64,000 nucleotides of DNA, from contig OX422184.1 in the NCBI GenBank assembly GCA_949130485.1, positions 5,808,655 to 5,872,654 of the forward strand. The letters run 5' to 3'. The stretch comes from Agelas oroides (taxonomy: Eukaryota > Porifera > Demospongiae > Agelasida > Agelasidae). Made by a program: the position numbers and the translations under genes. Positions 11,903 to 23,127 of this stretch are shown here, piece by piece (positions within the stretch are counted from its first letter, which is position 1; the number at the start of each line of letters is the position of its first letter). Below the pieces are notes generated by a model. The model ran no database searches, was not told where the DNA came from, and saw only the letters and a list, made by a program, of their open reading frames with translations.

Positions 11903-13235
11903 AGCCTAGGGCAGGGGTTTAAACAGTTCTACAGTGAGATGGTGTTTGGGGACATTGTTTTAAAACAATATGGTCCACATTGGGTACTTTCACAAATTAC
12001 GGAAGAATCTCATCCCCACAAACTCCTCTTTCTTGAACAAAAGGAGCAAACAGCCTTCGGTTTTCACTTAAGGCAGGAAGTACCACCTTCAAGTAACTTG
12101 GTCACATCTGCATTGACTATGCTGCAGTTGGTAATTGATTGATACTAGGGTTCAAAATTTGGAGATAGAACTTGCCTTGCAAAACTTAATTGTTTGGATT
12201 GTGGAAGTGCACATGTAACGTTTAGAACCCTGGTGTGCTGTGCAGATTAATGTTATAGCAATACTTCATTTTCAGTCTGGGTAGTACATTGCAACTCACT
12301 TCCAGCTCCTCGCGGAGGGTTTTCAGCTCCTGTATGCAAAGTTGGTAGGCATTCAAGTCATGCTGTTGGCCTGATCCATGCTAGTACATGTCAGCTTGTG
12401 CTACAGCCTGACCTGTCGTTGAGCTTTCAGCCTCTCCTTCCTCCTCCTCCTCCTCTCTGAGTTCCTCTTCTTTCTCCTCTCTGCAGCTTGGGCGTCTTCT
12501 GCTTGTAGGAAGGCATACCCACCACATGGCTCAAGGACTGGAAACTGTTTCCCTCTTCTACCAAGCATCCACCAGCAGATGCCAGTGCTTAGCACAGTTA
12601 ACCATCACCTGGTGACCAGGCTTTCTTGAAACATTGTTTCTCCATTGACCTGACCGAATAATTCTGATCTTTAGTTAAGAGGACAAAACTCAACTATAGT
12701 GCTGTTCCCAAACCATTGCATGCCCAGCTTTTTCTCAAGAATATGGGAGATGGCTGGAATAATTTATCACATGAATGAATCTATAGAAAGAACTTTATCG
12801 AACGACAGCAGACTGTTGATTGTGCCACATGAAGTGCTCGTGCCTTCATGAAGAGAGCAGATGGAGCTATTTTTTGATGTTCCTACAAAGAACTCCTGTC
12901 TTTAACAACTTCGTAGCTCTGGAGCAATCTCCAATGCACTACTGAGATGTTCTGTAATGGGCTCAACACCCAAAGTCCTGGTCAGCTTAAGTATGCATTT
13001 ACAAGAAAAAGCCAGCAGGATGCAAACTACACATATACATTAAAAAAAGGAAACCAACTGTAAGTCCACAGGCTGTATTAATTATCTCTGTTCTCAAGAG
13101 CATCAAAGAGGATGCGCCGCAATAGCTGAGGCAAGCATTCCTCGAGCTCAAGAGGATGTCTTACGGTGAGCGTATTAGCTACTTTTAGCCAGTGCGTACG
13201 TTCGTGTGATGCAGCTTTTAGCTAGCTGTGACATC
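11903..13235. other. No convincing gene
   Basis: A 67-codon plus-strand frame at 11939-12142 follows the F-box-like ORF closely and has plausible composition but no recognisable domain. The Arg-rich minus frame near 12401-12595 is a TCC-repeat artefact. The rest is featureless. Confidence 0.3.
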
Positions 13236-13465
13236 ATGCCAGTTCTGTCTAAACAGCGGATTGTCTCCTTGAAGGAAAGGGGCCTCACTATCCGCGAGGT
13301 ACTAAAGTGTGAGGGAGCTGTGGTTAACGTTACAATGCAGATTGTGTGACGTTGCCACAAACGCTATGTTGAGACTGGCAGCATTGCGAGGCGTCAAGGA
13401 TCAGGAAGGCCGACCCTGCGCACTGCTGCCCTTCTTCAGACAATTGAAGACATTTATATCCAGTG
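13236..13465 (+). pseudogene. Tc1/mariner transposase N-terminal relic
   Basis: Starts MPVLSKQRIVSLKERGLTI and, after an in-frame TGA, continues RCHKRYVETGSIARRQGSG, the helix-turn-helix and linker (GSGRP) that open Tc1-family transposases. The catalytic domain is missing. It resembles the copy at 17.7 kb (MPVLSKYAKQRIVALK, HPGSGRPS). Confidence 0.75.
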
Positions 13466-14341
13466 ATCTAGGATGTTCCAGAAAATTGTAATGAGCTAAC
13501 CATATCCTCTACACCAACACATTAGCTGTAGAAGGGAATCTTCAGATTTATACAAAACAAACTGCTTGCAACCAATACAAAAACCATAAATCTTAATATC
13601 TTCCAGTTGTTCTATGTACATGTATTCAGGACTATAAGTTCAAGCAACAAATATATCCCTTCATATTCATCTCTGTAGATGACATTACACTTGCTGCTGT
13701 TGTAACTAAACTGAAAATTGAATAAACTAATACTACTATTATTACAGTTTCCAAAAATATACAATACCGAATACTCTAAATGTACAACATTGTTCTTTTT
13801 GTTTGTGGGAGTGAGAATTCCACAAATAAACCCTGCAGAAAAAAGGCATGAATTCGGCCTGTAACCACAAGCATGTAGTCATACAAGGAGAATCACATGT
13901 ACTTACGCAAGCTGTTCATGAGTTATTCTTCCTGGAGGTGAAGAACCACCTTCCTGTGGGAGATCCGGTACTGTTGATATCAATAAAAAAGTGAAGCTGC
14001 TACATTAGCAGTATGACACTAAGTAGCCAACTGTTTGTTTACTTACTTCTGGGCTTCAAGATTTTGGGCATCATTTGGTTCTTCTTGAATGGGGGGGAGC
14101 CGACAAGCCATTTTTTGCACGCCACAGAATGATAGCAATATACACTGGTTACTTATGGTTCCAGTATGAATGGCAGTTTGTATAGGTAACCACCATGCGG
14201 TACTCCACATCAACTTTAGTGGTATGTGGCTTAATTATATACTCAAGACTCAAAATCACTCTACTGAACTTCATTTCTAAGGACATGGACAGATAGTGAG
14301 CGGCGGGTGGGCGGGCGCAACTGAAAGAACCGCTAGCGACG
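13466..14341. other. No gene recognised
   Basis: AT-rich sequence followed by a GC-richer patch from about 14290. No supported open frame, no tRNA-like internal box. Confidence 0.35.
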
Positions 14342-14414
14342 CTGAAAGGTTTGCCTGCTGCAAGCACAGCTGTGACTCTGAAGGGTTTACCTGCTGCGAG
14401 CACAGCTGGTTACT
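14342..14414. repeat. Two-copy tandem repeat, 36-37 bp
   Basis: CTGAAAGGTTTGCCTGCTGC followed by AAGCACAGCTGTGACT is repeated immediately with few changes (CTGAAGGGTTTACCTGCTGC...). Confidence 0.7.
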
Positions 14415-14947
14415 CCCGCTAAGCTAAAGACACCAGGGTAACCATCCCCGGGCTACAGCAGCTAAACTGTCAACCACCAATCAGATTATTCATTGAGCGG
14501 CCCTGTGCCCCACCTCGGCCCGACCTCATGCGCCCACCTCTCTCCCAGTTAACTTGGTGCAACTACGTTAAACCACATTTAACTGGTTCAATCTAGAATC
14601 CAATGATCACAAGTGCGGGTTTGGAGGTTGTGCCGAGTTTTGGCATGTAGGCGTGACCAAATGGACGCGGGCCGTCCAATATCCCAGCACATGTCCAAAT
14701 ACTGATCACGTGCCCATCATAATGTTTTGCCACACCCCTGTTTTGCCACGCCCCTTTATATCTCTCCTACTTCACTTGGAGGGCCCAATTGGGATTCCTT
14801 TTATCCCAATCCCATCCACCCAAAAGCGAAAACTTTCCCTCCAAACGATTGACCTTACGGAACACATTGTGAGTCAATAAAGTGGGTTACAATACACTGA
14901 AGGAGAAGGGTGATATGATAGCTAAAACTGATAAGTGTGACTGAACT

Positions 14948-15928
14948 CTACTTAGGGGCCTGAGCCACCAGTCTCTTGGACACCGACTTCAGTGTCTGCC
15001 GTGATGAACGTACGTACAACTGATAGGCTGAACTCTCCCATCGTCCGAGAATTTTTATGAGTGAGTCTTCAATACCACACTCTGCTGCTGTTGTGGCTGC
15101 CCCAATCCTAAAGCTGTGGCCTGCGTATGAGGTGTAGTCACAGCCCAGGACGGGCAGCGCTGATCTCACTTTATCAATGAAGATCTGCTTTGTCAATAGG
15201 CGCCCATCACTCAGTCTGAACAAGGGGCCAGGCTCTTTCCCTCGAACTGCCAAATAGGCCAACAAGGCTGCCACTGGACACAAGTCTTCATCAGTCCTGC
15301 CCAGGTAAATATCCACTCCCTTCCCCAGCTGATCTGTTTTTGACTTGAGCAAGTGGATCCTTACCAGAGACGGGTTGTTATGGTCATCCACAGCCACATC
15401 CCCAACTGAAACACAATCAACAGGCCCTTGGTTGGTAACTGTGGGTGACGTAAGTTCTCCCATTCTGAAAAAGCCGAATAAGGCTGTGCAGCAGGCGGCC
15501 CACAACATAATGATGTTGAAGTCAGTGGCTTGTCCTGTCCACAAGGCTTTCAGCTGTCTCAATATGTCAGGGGTGATTGGGAGGCGAGGTTTGCTAGCTG
15601 ACCATGGCCTCAAACGTTGAATTCCCCTCTGAACCAGTGCCAGCTTTGGCATAGGCTCTGCTCTTGGCTCTAGCAAATCCCATGAAATCTGCAAATATCT
15701 GATGGCAGCTAAGTAAGTAATTGTTCCATATGCTAGACCAGAATTAGCTAAGTGAGATATATATGAACATAACAATGATTGTGACACTGGTAATGGGTTA
15801 CTAATATTATACAAACCACAAAACTTAACAAACGTATTGATACCAGCTTGGTATGTTCTCCTTGTAGATGGCGCTAGACCATTTTCAAAGTATCTCTGAA
15901 CATCCCCCTCCAGGCTGGAGATGTCCAA
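14948..15928 (-). CDS. Tyrosine recombinase of a DIRS retrotransposon
   Basis: Uninterrupted ORF of about 326 codons. The N-terminal SAM-like domain (LAPSTRRTYQAGINTFVKFC) is followed by the catalytic domain with Arg in LFGFFRMGELTSP, HxxR in GHSFRIGAATTAA, Trp in ILGRWESSAYQLYVR, and the nucleophile Tyr in the same block. DIRS elements use this enzyme instead of a DDE integrase to insert circular cDNA. It overlaps in another frame with the end of the RNase H ORF, as is usual for DIRS elements. Its first residues (LDISSLEGD) follow TTG, not ATG, so the real start or a frame shift upstream is unresolved. The intact active site contrasts with the truncated reverse transcriptase next to it. Confidence 0.9.
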   Translation of the reverse strand: MDISSLEGDVQRYFENGLAPSTRRTYQAGINTFVKFCGLYNISNPLPVSQSLLCSYISHLANSGLAYGTITYLAAIRYLQISWDLLEPRAEPMPKLALVQRGIQRLRPWSASKPRLPITPDILRQLKALWTGQATDFNIIMLWAACCTALFGFFRMGELTSPTVTNQGPVDCVSVGDVAVDDHNNPSLVRIHLLKSKTDQLGKGVDIYLGRTDEDLCPVAALLAYLAVRGKEPGPLFRLSDGRLLTKQIFIDKVRSALPVLGCDYTSYAGHSFRIGAATTAAECGIEDSLIKILGRWESSAYQLYVRSSRQTLKSVSKRLVAQAPK

Positions 15929-16480
15929 TCCAGTTTGTAGTTCATCACCATGTCGAGTAGTGGCTGAGGTGGTTTGGACTGGAGGGACAATGTAACCTGA
16001 TCCCTGGCCTGGAGAAAGGAGGACAACTTATCTCTGAACAGGTCATTGGCTAATGAGTTCTGAGTACCTGGTATGTGCTTCGCTACTACCCTGAAACCAA
16101 ACGTAGCCTCAAATAATGACAGGCACCGTAATAGATGCATCAGATCCTGGTCTCGACTAGTGCGTCTGTTCAACACTGCCACCACAGCTTCGTTTATCAC
16201 ATTGACAACACACCACTTGCCCTTCCCAGTTCTTTCCCCACATGGCTGCTGCTATGACAGTAGGGATCAACTCCTTCGTTGCGATGTTGACCTGCCGTAT
16301 ACTCCACGCCAACTGAAACCAGCATGAGTTCCAAAATGCACTGCAACCCCACTTCCCAGATGCATCTGATGTCAAAAAGACCGTTGGCTCCTGTTCCCCC
16401 AATGCCACCAGAAGAGAGACCCCATTCCAATCCATGTATCTCTGGGTGAGAAGCCAATATGGTTGAATATTGCACTCTTG
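15874..16480 (-). pseudogene. DIRS RNase H relic, frameshifted
   Basis: Two overlapping minus frames carry the RNase H-like domain typical of DIRS pol. One has VFLTSDASGKWGCSAFW, WFQLAWSI and IATKELIPTVIAA; after a frameshift near 16180-16200 comes VLNRRTSRDQDLMHLLRCL and AKHIPGTQNSLANDLFRD. The reverse transcriptase proper is absent upstream of about 16480, so this copy is 5'-truncated and cannot be autonomous. Confidence 0.8.
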
Positions 16481-16502
16481 TAAATAGCCGGAAGCTAACT
16501 CG

Positions 16503-16580
16503 GGTGCATACGGGCGCTATCGGGTTTAAAGGTTGTAAAAATTCCAGACGCATACGGGTGCTATCGAGGGTAAAGGGTTA
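16503..16580. repeat. Direct repeat at the DIRS truncation point
   Basis: GCATACGGGCGCTATCGGGT near 16507 and GCATACGGGTGCTATCGAGG near 16551, both followed by TAAAGG. They may mark a DIRS terminal repeat or a deletion junction. Confidence 0.45.
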
Positions 16581-16629
16581 TGGCCAGCTAGATGTATATG
16601 TAGAGTTGTAGGTATATGGCTTGTGAACT

Positions 16630-16825
16630 TACCAAGTTCTCTTCCTCTTCCTCGCCGGAGAGGAAGACTGAGATGTTGTCTTCTTTAGTGCATCGAGGCT
16701 GCTTTTTAGGAGGTGTGTTGTCAGACGGCTCAAATGCGGGGCGTTTAGCTGAACCTAGCCCCAGCTTGTTGGCAGCCAGACGTCCCTCCTCTCTGGGTGA
16801 AGGAGATTATTTCAAAAAGCTGTAA
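16630..16825 (-). CDS. Possible exon, acidic/basic low-complexity protein
   Basis: On the minus strand this reads REEGRLAANKLGLGSAKRP, then PPKKQPRCTKEDNISVFLSG and a Glu run, ending at a GTAAGT donor. The composition resembles the head of an adaptor or gag-like protein. It lies 5' of the DIRS relic on the same strand and could be its ORF1, but no family is recognised. Confidence 0.35.
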
Positions 16826-17044
16826 TATCTAATATGACATTTCTTGTTGGTCTCACCCTCCCCCACCTCTCACCCACCTCTCATCCCACGTACGCACGCA
16901 CACACACACTCTCTATGAAGGTTTCTTTCCTGTTGTAGTGTACACTATCAACATACGGGAGATTGTGCAAAGGGCACCCGGAACTCTCTTTCTAGCGATT
17001 GTTCGTCGAGATTGCATATGGCTTCATCTCTAACAGTGCGGTAC

Positions 17045-17599
17045 CAGTGGCAGATCTAGGATTTTGAAAAGGGGGGGTGTCCAGTCTGCACTTGATTGCT
17101 GTACTTAATGAAGCGTAATGAAGTGCGCAAAGCGCACCCACTAGGGGGGTCGGAGGACATGCCCCCCCAAGGTAAATTTTAGACCTTCTGAGATTATTTC
17201 TGATGCCGTTTTGGGGTGAAATAGCAAGAGTTGGACGAGCTACTGCCAAATCTAGTGATTGTGTTTGAAGCCTTTAAGCGCTCACATAATTTAAAGGCGT
17301 GGCTACGGTTGGTTTTTCTTTTGTTCATTGCCCCTATGGTTGCCACGTTCAGCTGTGGGCAATGTGCAGGTTGGATCCTTGATACAGGAAATTAGTCTGG
17401 TTACAATTTAATTATTGAGTTGACACTAGTGTGTTATTGCTACTGTGAAGCTTCAGTGTGGCTTTTGTGCATCCTCCAGTGTGGGCTGTAGTGTAGTGTA
17501 CGTAGTGACGTAGTTACGTTTGCACAGACTTACTAAGTATACACAAAAACAGCCCTTCAAAAGGGGGGTTCCATGGAACCCCCTCTAGATCCGCCACTG
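17045..17599. repeat. Non-autonomous element with CAGTGGC ends
   Basis: Left end CAGTGGCAGATCTAGGATTT; the right end is the complement of CAGTGGCGGATCTAGAGGGG. GGTAC flanks both sides (17040-17044 and 17600-17604). The termini look hAT-like, but only 5 bp of duplication match instead of 8. G and C runs just inside the ends would pair. Confidence 0.6.
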
Positions 17600-17666
17600 G
17601 GTACGTATCTACGTAACATTTGTCAAAAAGTACGCTTGCACGTACGTATATAAAGTCCAGTACGTT

Positions 17667-18350
17667 TGTGTAGCGCTCTTACTCGCACACCCAAGGATGC
17701 CTGTACTATCGGCCAAGCAATCAAGGAGATCGCAAACAGTTACATATGTACGGACAACTGGACGAAGAAAATGCCAGTGCTTTCAAAGTATGCAAAGCAA
17801 CGCATCGTTGCTCTTAAGGGAGAAGGCCTGAATCATAGCGGTGTCATGTACCCCTTGAGGAAGGAGGGAATCAGTACAAGTCGTCTCACTGTCCGACGGT
17901 TTTATCTTTGTTACCGAAAGGATGGTATGATCAACCGACACCCAGGTTCAGGAAGGCCATCAAACTGGCAGAGTTATCGTTAGCTATGGTTGAACAGCTC
18001 ACACAGCAAGATGACGAGACAACTGCTACACAAATACATTCGTTTCTTGTGCACAACGGTGTGGATGTATCGCTGACTACTATTTTGCGCGGCCGCCGCA
18101 CACTCGGGTGGACTTTTCGAGGGTCAGCCTATTGTCAGCTAATTCGGGAAGCAAAAAACAGAAGCGTTTTTGGAATGGTCTCAGCTGCACCTTCACGACA
18201 ATTTTTCGTGATGTTGTTTGGACCGATGAAACAACTGTTCAGCTGCAATCAAACAAGCGATACTGCTGTCGTAAAGCTGGTGAACCACCCCGTCTAAAAC
18301 CCCGACTCAAACACCCAGTGAAAGTTCACACTTGGGCCGGAATCAGTTGG
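17667..18350 (+). pseudogene. Tc1/mariner transposase relic
   Basis: Three frames joined by frameshifts. First: MPVLSKYAKQRIVALKGEG, then HPGSGRPS (paired-type HTH and linker). Second: LAMVEQLTQQDDETTATQIH, then LTTILRGRRTLGW. Third: IFRDVVWTDETTVQLQSN, with the first catalytic Asp in DETT, then GEPPRLKPRLKHPVKVHTWA. Homology stops at GISW, just where a tandem repeat begins, so the second and third catalytic residues are gone. Confidence 0.8.
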
Positions 18351-18460
18351 ATAGCCAACCAAGTATTATACTTTTTGGAATCTCTGGTGCTTGTGTTGGA
18401 TAGCCAACCAAGTATTATACTTTATTGACTCTCTGGTGCTTGCCAACCAAGTATTATACT
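18349..18460. repeat. Tandem repeat, ~45-49 bp, 2.4 copies
   Basis: GGATAGCCAACCAAGTATTA... with TCTCTGGTGCTTG recurs at 18349, 18398 and (partial) 18442. It truncates the Tc1/mariner relic. Confidence 0.75.
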
Positions 18461-18846
18461 GCCATGTTTAATTTATGTAAACATCAACATACAACTGTAT
18501 ATTCTGAACTTATAGTATATATAGCTGACCAACTTCTTATATCAGCAAGTATGAATTAGTAGCTATACAAGTGTACATATCCATAATCAGCTTCACTTGC
18601 AGTCTTATACCCAGACAAGGATTTTTCCATCTAGGTTTTTCCTAGCCTAATATCCAGGCTTCTCCCCAGCTTTCGGCACATACAGCATAATGCATGCAAT
18701 TGCCTAATGTAGAAAGTGGGTTGGGCAAAAGTTTAATTTGCCAAAAAAGCAGTCAGAATGAGCTGATTGACAGCAATATAAATAAGTCAAACAACAAAGT
18801 TGAACCACTGGTTGGATGCCAACACAGCGATACATAGAGGAAACAA
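18461..18846. other. Intergenic, nothing recognised
   Basis: AT-rich; no supported frame. Contains TATACCCAGACAAGG and a short CTAGG-rich inverted patch only. Confidence 0.3.
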
Positions 18847-19447
18847 CTACGAAGGTGGGAAATAAGAGTAGTCTTTTCCCACTCTTCGTCTGATATCATG
18901 CCTTCTGCTTTCCCTTCGTGCAAATATGCAATCTCCAGCACCACAAAAGTCGATATGAAGTTTGCCATTTGGCTCGAGGTAACACTGACAAGCAGGACAC
19001 TTGGGCCATTTCTTAACCAGGAACTGCATTCTACAGAGGTGGTGTGAATCAGCCCCACAACACAGAAACCTGGTCTCATTGATGAATATGTTTGCATCTC
19101 GAGTATCTCCTCCCCAGCATTCAAGTGGGCGATTGCAGACTATGCAGGGAAGTGGGAGAAGTCCTGTGGAGCATGCAGCACAAACCCTTTTGTCATCCCA
19201 GCACCTTGCATGCACTGTTTGTTTGCAGCACGGCATGTTGTACAATTCAGCTCTTTGTGGTGATATCTCTCTGAGTGCCTGGGAACAAACACCACATGTA
19301 CTTATAAATATCTGAACATACTGCTTAGAAGCTGGTGACTTCAAATTCTGTGAGTGGAGGTATGCCCGTCTGTTCATTAGGCAGGTTGTCAAAACTCTTC
19401 TCAACTTTTTGGGTTCTTTTTGTAATGTTGGACAAATCGCATATACC
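18847..19447 (-). CDS. Cysteine-rich zinc-binding exon (RING/PHD-like)
   Basis: Open minus-strand frame behind an acceptor ending CACTACAG at 19448. It encodes a basic lead (LQKEPKKLRRVLTTCLMNRR) and then a long Cys/His series: CGVCSQ, MPCCKQTVHARCW, CAACS, CIVCNRPLECW, FLCCGADSHHLC and CPACQCYLEPNG, ending with YFPPS. The CxxC...CC..H..C...CxxC spacing suggests one or two treble-clef or RING-like zinc sites, but I cannot assign a family. An internal acceptor (GTTCCCAG near 19280) could split it. A stretch of about 85 bp around FLCCGAD is repeated at 33.85 kb, so it may belong to a repeat family or to a mobile element. Confidence 0.5.
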
Positions 19448-19459
19448 TGTAGTGAGACA

Positions 19460-20110
19460 ATGGTTTCAGTTTTTCCAAAGTTCTTAACCCCTTAACCCCC
19501 GTAATTACTAGCCTTGTTCAAGGCTCTCCCCCATCCAAGAGAAGAAGCAAGAAAAAAATCAGTGGGAGAGCCTGGTATCTTTCGTGACGTCATAAAGCTA
19601 CAAATTCTGTACACCACTGAGCTTTTCACCAGTTATCTTGACTTGCGGGCCATGTATGAAGATGAGACAAAAACAGCAGATGGGTAGGTGCTGTCTATAG
19701 AACAACCAAACAAAAGCAAAAGAGAGATGGCTGTGTTCCAGGTGTTTCTTGTGATTGTACTTCAGGGGGCTCCGGCTCGATCAACACGTCCTGTGCATTG
19801 TCCTCTCAATCAGCTGTTAGTCTCTTCTCTAAATCTGCGCATGCGTGCATATTAAGGTAGCAGACACCATTTTTGTATAATGTTAGGAAGTAATTCAGAC
19901 CCATGCATGAATGCATGTTTTCTGATGATTATAGCATACTTCACTATGAATAGAGTACATTTGAAGCTCACCAGAGTTCAGATAGAATGTAAGAGTAATT
20001 AATATGGTAATATTGCAAATATTTGTTGACCAGTATATTCCAGATACCTTCACCCTAATGACTTGAAACTTGGAATTTATCTATTTCAGAACTGTACCGA
20101 GGTCTTAAAC
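19460..20110. other. Intergenic, nothing recognised
   Basis: Short frames only. GGCTCTCCCCCATCCAAGAG pairs loosely with GGGAGAGCC 50 bases later. Confidence 0.3.
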
Positions 20111-20142
20111 CATCAAAAGTTGCATTTTCTGCCTTGAAGTAG

Positions 20143-21510
20143 TTGCACAGTGACAAGGTATCCAACGTTATTCCAATTCTCAAATCAGGTAACCCCTCCA
20201 ATGCCAGCAACTATCGTCCCATCTCTCTACTCTCGCTTGTTTCTAAGGTCCTAGAACGCATCATCTTCAACCAAATTTCTCACCACCTATCTATAAATCG
20301 CTTGCTTTCCAAGAGTCAGTTTGGTTTCAGATCTGGCTTCTCCACTCAAGAGGCACTCCTCTCAGTGACAAATGACTGGCACCAGCTACTATCTAAAAAT
20401 CATCAGATTGCTGCAGTTTTCTTTGATGTTAAAAAGGCGTTTGACTCTGTTCCCCACACCCTTATCCTCCAATCTCTGTCATCTGTTGGCATCTCAGGAC
20501 CCCTACTCTCCTGGTTTGAGGACTACCTTACTGGTAGGCAGCAAAGGGTTGTCGTGGATGGAGTCTCATCCCCGCTTTCTCCAGTTACATCAGGAGTCCC
20601 ACAAGGTTCGATACTCGGTCCTCTACTTTTTATCATCTTCATGAATTCTATCAACTATCTTCCTCTTTCACCTGGTTCCAAACTCGTGCTATATGCTGAC
20701 GATATTGTTCTCTACAGACCCATAAATTCTCCTGAAGACGTAAGCATCATTCAAGAGGACATAAACCAAATTCTAAATTGGACCAAAGCTCACAGCCTAA
20801 CACTGAACTCCACCAAAACTAACCTTTTACCAGTCACTCGCTCTCCCCGGCCAATTCCAATTCACCTCAATCTTGGATCAAATCCCATCCAAACTGTCAG
20901 CTCCGTCAAATACCTGGGTGTTACCATAACACATGACTTGTCATGGAAAAGACATACACTCAATGTAATCAAAGCTGCCAAATCCCAGATTGGCCTTCTC
21001 CATCGTAAGCTATACCAGGCCACACCTCAAGCCAGACACGCCATCTACAAAAGTGCAATACTACCCAGACTTGAGTATTGTTGCTCAGTATGGGACCCTC
21101 ACTCTACCACCCTTATCAATGAACTTGAGAAAACCCAAAAGTTTGCAGGGAGAGTCATCACCAAGAATTGGAACAGTGACTATGCCACCATCCTCAATGA
21201 CTTGAGCTGGTTGCCACTCTCCACTCGCTGCAAGTTGCAAAAGCTCAAGGTCTGTTACAACATCTTAAATGATTTTTCTTGTATTCCATCAACCTCATTC
21301 ACACTTCATCCCAGACCCTCACCACGCCACCCACATAATAGAATTATTTTTATGCCACTCATAAAAACTGTAGCTCACAAATCTTCCTTTTTCATTGATG
21401 TAATTTACCTATGGAATATACTTCCACTTACTGTTGTTAGTAGTCAGTCACCCTCATCTTTTAAATCTGCTCTGCAGAACTATGTGTACACTCACTCCCT
21501 TTCCTTGTAA
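20143..21510 (+). CDS. LINE reverse transcriptase, 5'-truncated
   Basis: 455 codons without a stop, opening inside the reverse transcriptase (VIPILKSGNPSNASNYRPIS). Motifs in order: FDVKKAFDSVPH (catalytic Asp), SGVPQGSILGPLLF, LYADDIVLY (the YADD box), VKYLGVTI, then the thumb/connection region AILPRLEYCCSVWDP and the C-terminal WNILPLTVV block. This layout is that of CR1/Jockey-type LINEs. The endonuclease and the start of ORF2 are missing, typical of incomplete target-primed reverse transcription. Lack of stops in 1.4 kb suggests a recent insertion. It begins just after a break in homology near 20140. Confidence 0.9.
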   Translation: MHSDKVSNVIPILKSGNPSNASNYRPISLLSLVSKVLERIIFNQISHHLSINRLLSKSQFGFRSGFSTQEALLSVTNDWHQLLSKNHQIAAVFFDVKKAFDSVPHTLILQSLSSVGISGPLLSWFEDYLTGRQQRVVVDGVSSPLSPVTSGVPQGSILGPLLFIIFMNSINYLPLSPGSKLVLYADDIVLYRPINSPEDVSIIQEDINQILNWTKAHSLTLNSTKTNLLPVTRSPRPIPIHLNLGSNPIQTVSSVKYLGVTITHDLSWKRHTLNVIKAAKSQIGLLHRKLYQATPQARHAIYKSAILPRLEYCCSVWDPHSTTLINELEKTQKFAGRVITKNWNSDYATILNDLSWLPLSTRCKLQKLKVCYNILNDFSCIPSTSFTLHPRPSPRHPHNRIIFMPLIKTVAHKSSFFIDVIYLWNILPLTVVSSQSPSSFKSALQNYVYTHSLSL

Positions 21511-21690
21511 TCTTTTGTTATCTCACCCTAGCAACTTTTGCTGTCTTTTGATTTGTTTGCTGTTACTCTACCTATCTTTTTTGTTTTGGGGAAGGTCACC
21601 TTTACTAGCCATTGAGCTATCTCACCAACCCTTATGCATCCTTTGCATTAAAATTTTCATAAATAAAAATAAAAAAAATTTTAAAAAATT
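21511..21690 (+). mobile_element. LINE 3' UTR and A-rich tail
   Basis: Follows the RT stop and ends in AATAAAAATAAAAAAAATTT near 21662-21690, as expected for a LINE 3' terminus. Confidence 0.7.
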
Positions 21691-22017
21691 AGCATTGTTC
21701 TTGACAATGTTGTCCGAATATGTCATCATTTCATTTTAGTTAGGTTCCAACCCTAAGTCTATGAGGTTCAGTTCCTAATATATATCGCAATGGTTACTAT
21801 ACTAAATTTTGAAGGTATTTCAATTTCCCTGTACAAAGAAATGTTTCCACATATGCAAAACAAGAGACTTTTCAGACAAGAAGAAAATAGCTGTACAGAC
21901 ATAAAGCTCACGTATCAAACCACCTTCCAAGGTACTCTCATTTGCAGTTACTTTTCCATACAAATACTGTACATGTATACACTACTAATGTAAAAACAAG
22001 AATTTTCAGACCAAAGT
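21691..22017. other. Intergenic, nothing recognised
   Basis: AT-rich, no supported frame. Confidence 0.3.
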
Positions 22018-22985
22018 TCATGCATCAAAACCACCTGCAACATATGTGTCACCTTCTGCTTTGTGCTTATTGTACTCGTATCCCTTTCTAAGTCTCTTCA
22101 CTTGTTTTCTACGTTGCTTTCCCGTTTGAGAGTGTTTCTTGGATGCATGGTATAAGCGTTCATGGTCCTTGAGATGCAAGGCCTTTGACATAAACTTCCC
22201 ACTCTGAATTCCCATATTTTCCAACACTCCTTTGAGTGCGTGATAACTTCACCGACTGCTTTAGGAATTGTTGTGCAGTGTGCTGGAGGTGTCAACCCCA
22301 GTGCAGAAGCCCGCTGGAATTTGCACCATGAGTTTTTCCCCTTGGGACAAAATGTATGCATGGGGTTCTCGTCAGTGGACATACTATGATGTAAAATGGC
22401 CTTCACGGCATTTTTCATGCCTTCAAGATCACCAACATTCTTACGGATTGCCTGCCCATAATAGTTCTGAAAATCATCGCACAAAGTTTCAGTTAGCCTC
22501 CCAGCTCCTCCAATCGTGTGGCCATCTGATAATTTTTTACCTCTGTAATCTTTTTTTAATTTTCTTAGTGCTGTTCCCATCCGTTTTTGCACATGTCCTA
22601 TGCAATCACTTTTTTCCACTGTCTATTCAGAGCCATATGGTTTCTCTTGACAAGCATTTTGGTATGACTTACTATCCCCATCACCAATAAATGTTACATA
22701 GCGAAGATTGTAGTACAGTGACCGCTTCCAAACTATGACTGCCCCATGGGGTTCCATGGCTGGGGATGACCCGGTGTAGTTAGAAAGACAGTCAGCCTTA
22801 TGTTAACTTCTCATAGGCAGGACTGCTGTGGTCCTGATACATCCATAGACGGCATGAAGAGCAAGTTTTACTCATAAATTCGTAGTCCAAAACTTGTCCA
22901 GTTAGCTCTGAGAGAACAAAAACTGCTCCATAGAGTGATGTAAATGCTCTCTTCTGCCATGTTGCATCATGTGATACAGCTATAA
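22018..22985 (-). pseudogene. Mutator-like transposase relic
   Basis: Minus-strand reading: VSHDATWQKRAFTSLYGAVF, TGQVLDYEFMSKTCSSC, CLSNYTGSSPAMEPHGA, YVTFIGDGDSKSYQ, then (after an in-frame TAG) CIGHVQKRMGTALRKLKKDY, GGAGRLTETLCDDFQNYYG, HSMSTDENPMH and CPKGKNSWCKFQRA. These are the ordered blocks of the metazoan 'Mutator-like transposase' family (probably Pfam PF20700; assigned from memory), including the GDGDSK acidic site. Two stops and a likely frameshift near 22800 make it inactive. The tail from about 22250 down is in another frame. Confidence 0.75.
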
Positions 22986-23127
22986 TATATAGCTAAATGA
23001 AGCTCTAACTTCACTACAGATTTCAAAGGAAACAGAACTGCAACACCCAAATTACAGGCACCAGAAGAGACTGAATGTAGCAACTTCCAGTATGAAAAGT
23101 TCGGGTTTATCTCCAATATTGTCAGAA

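Noticed and set aside
12401-12595. Arg-rich minus-strand frame (ERRKKRNSERRRRRKER)
   Set aside because: Produced by a CTC/TCC-rich tract on the plus strand; no conserved blocks or splice context.
20143-21510. LINE RT as a host gene
   Set aside because: YADD box, LINE C-terminal motifs and an A-rich tail identify a retrotransposon.
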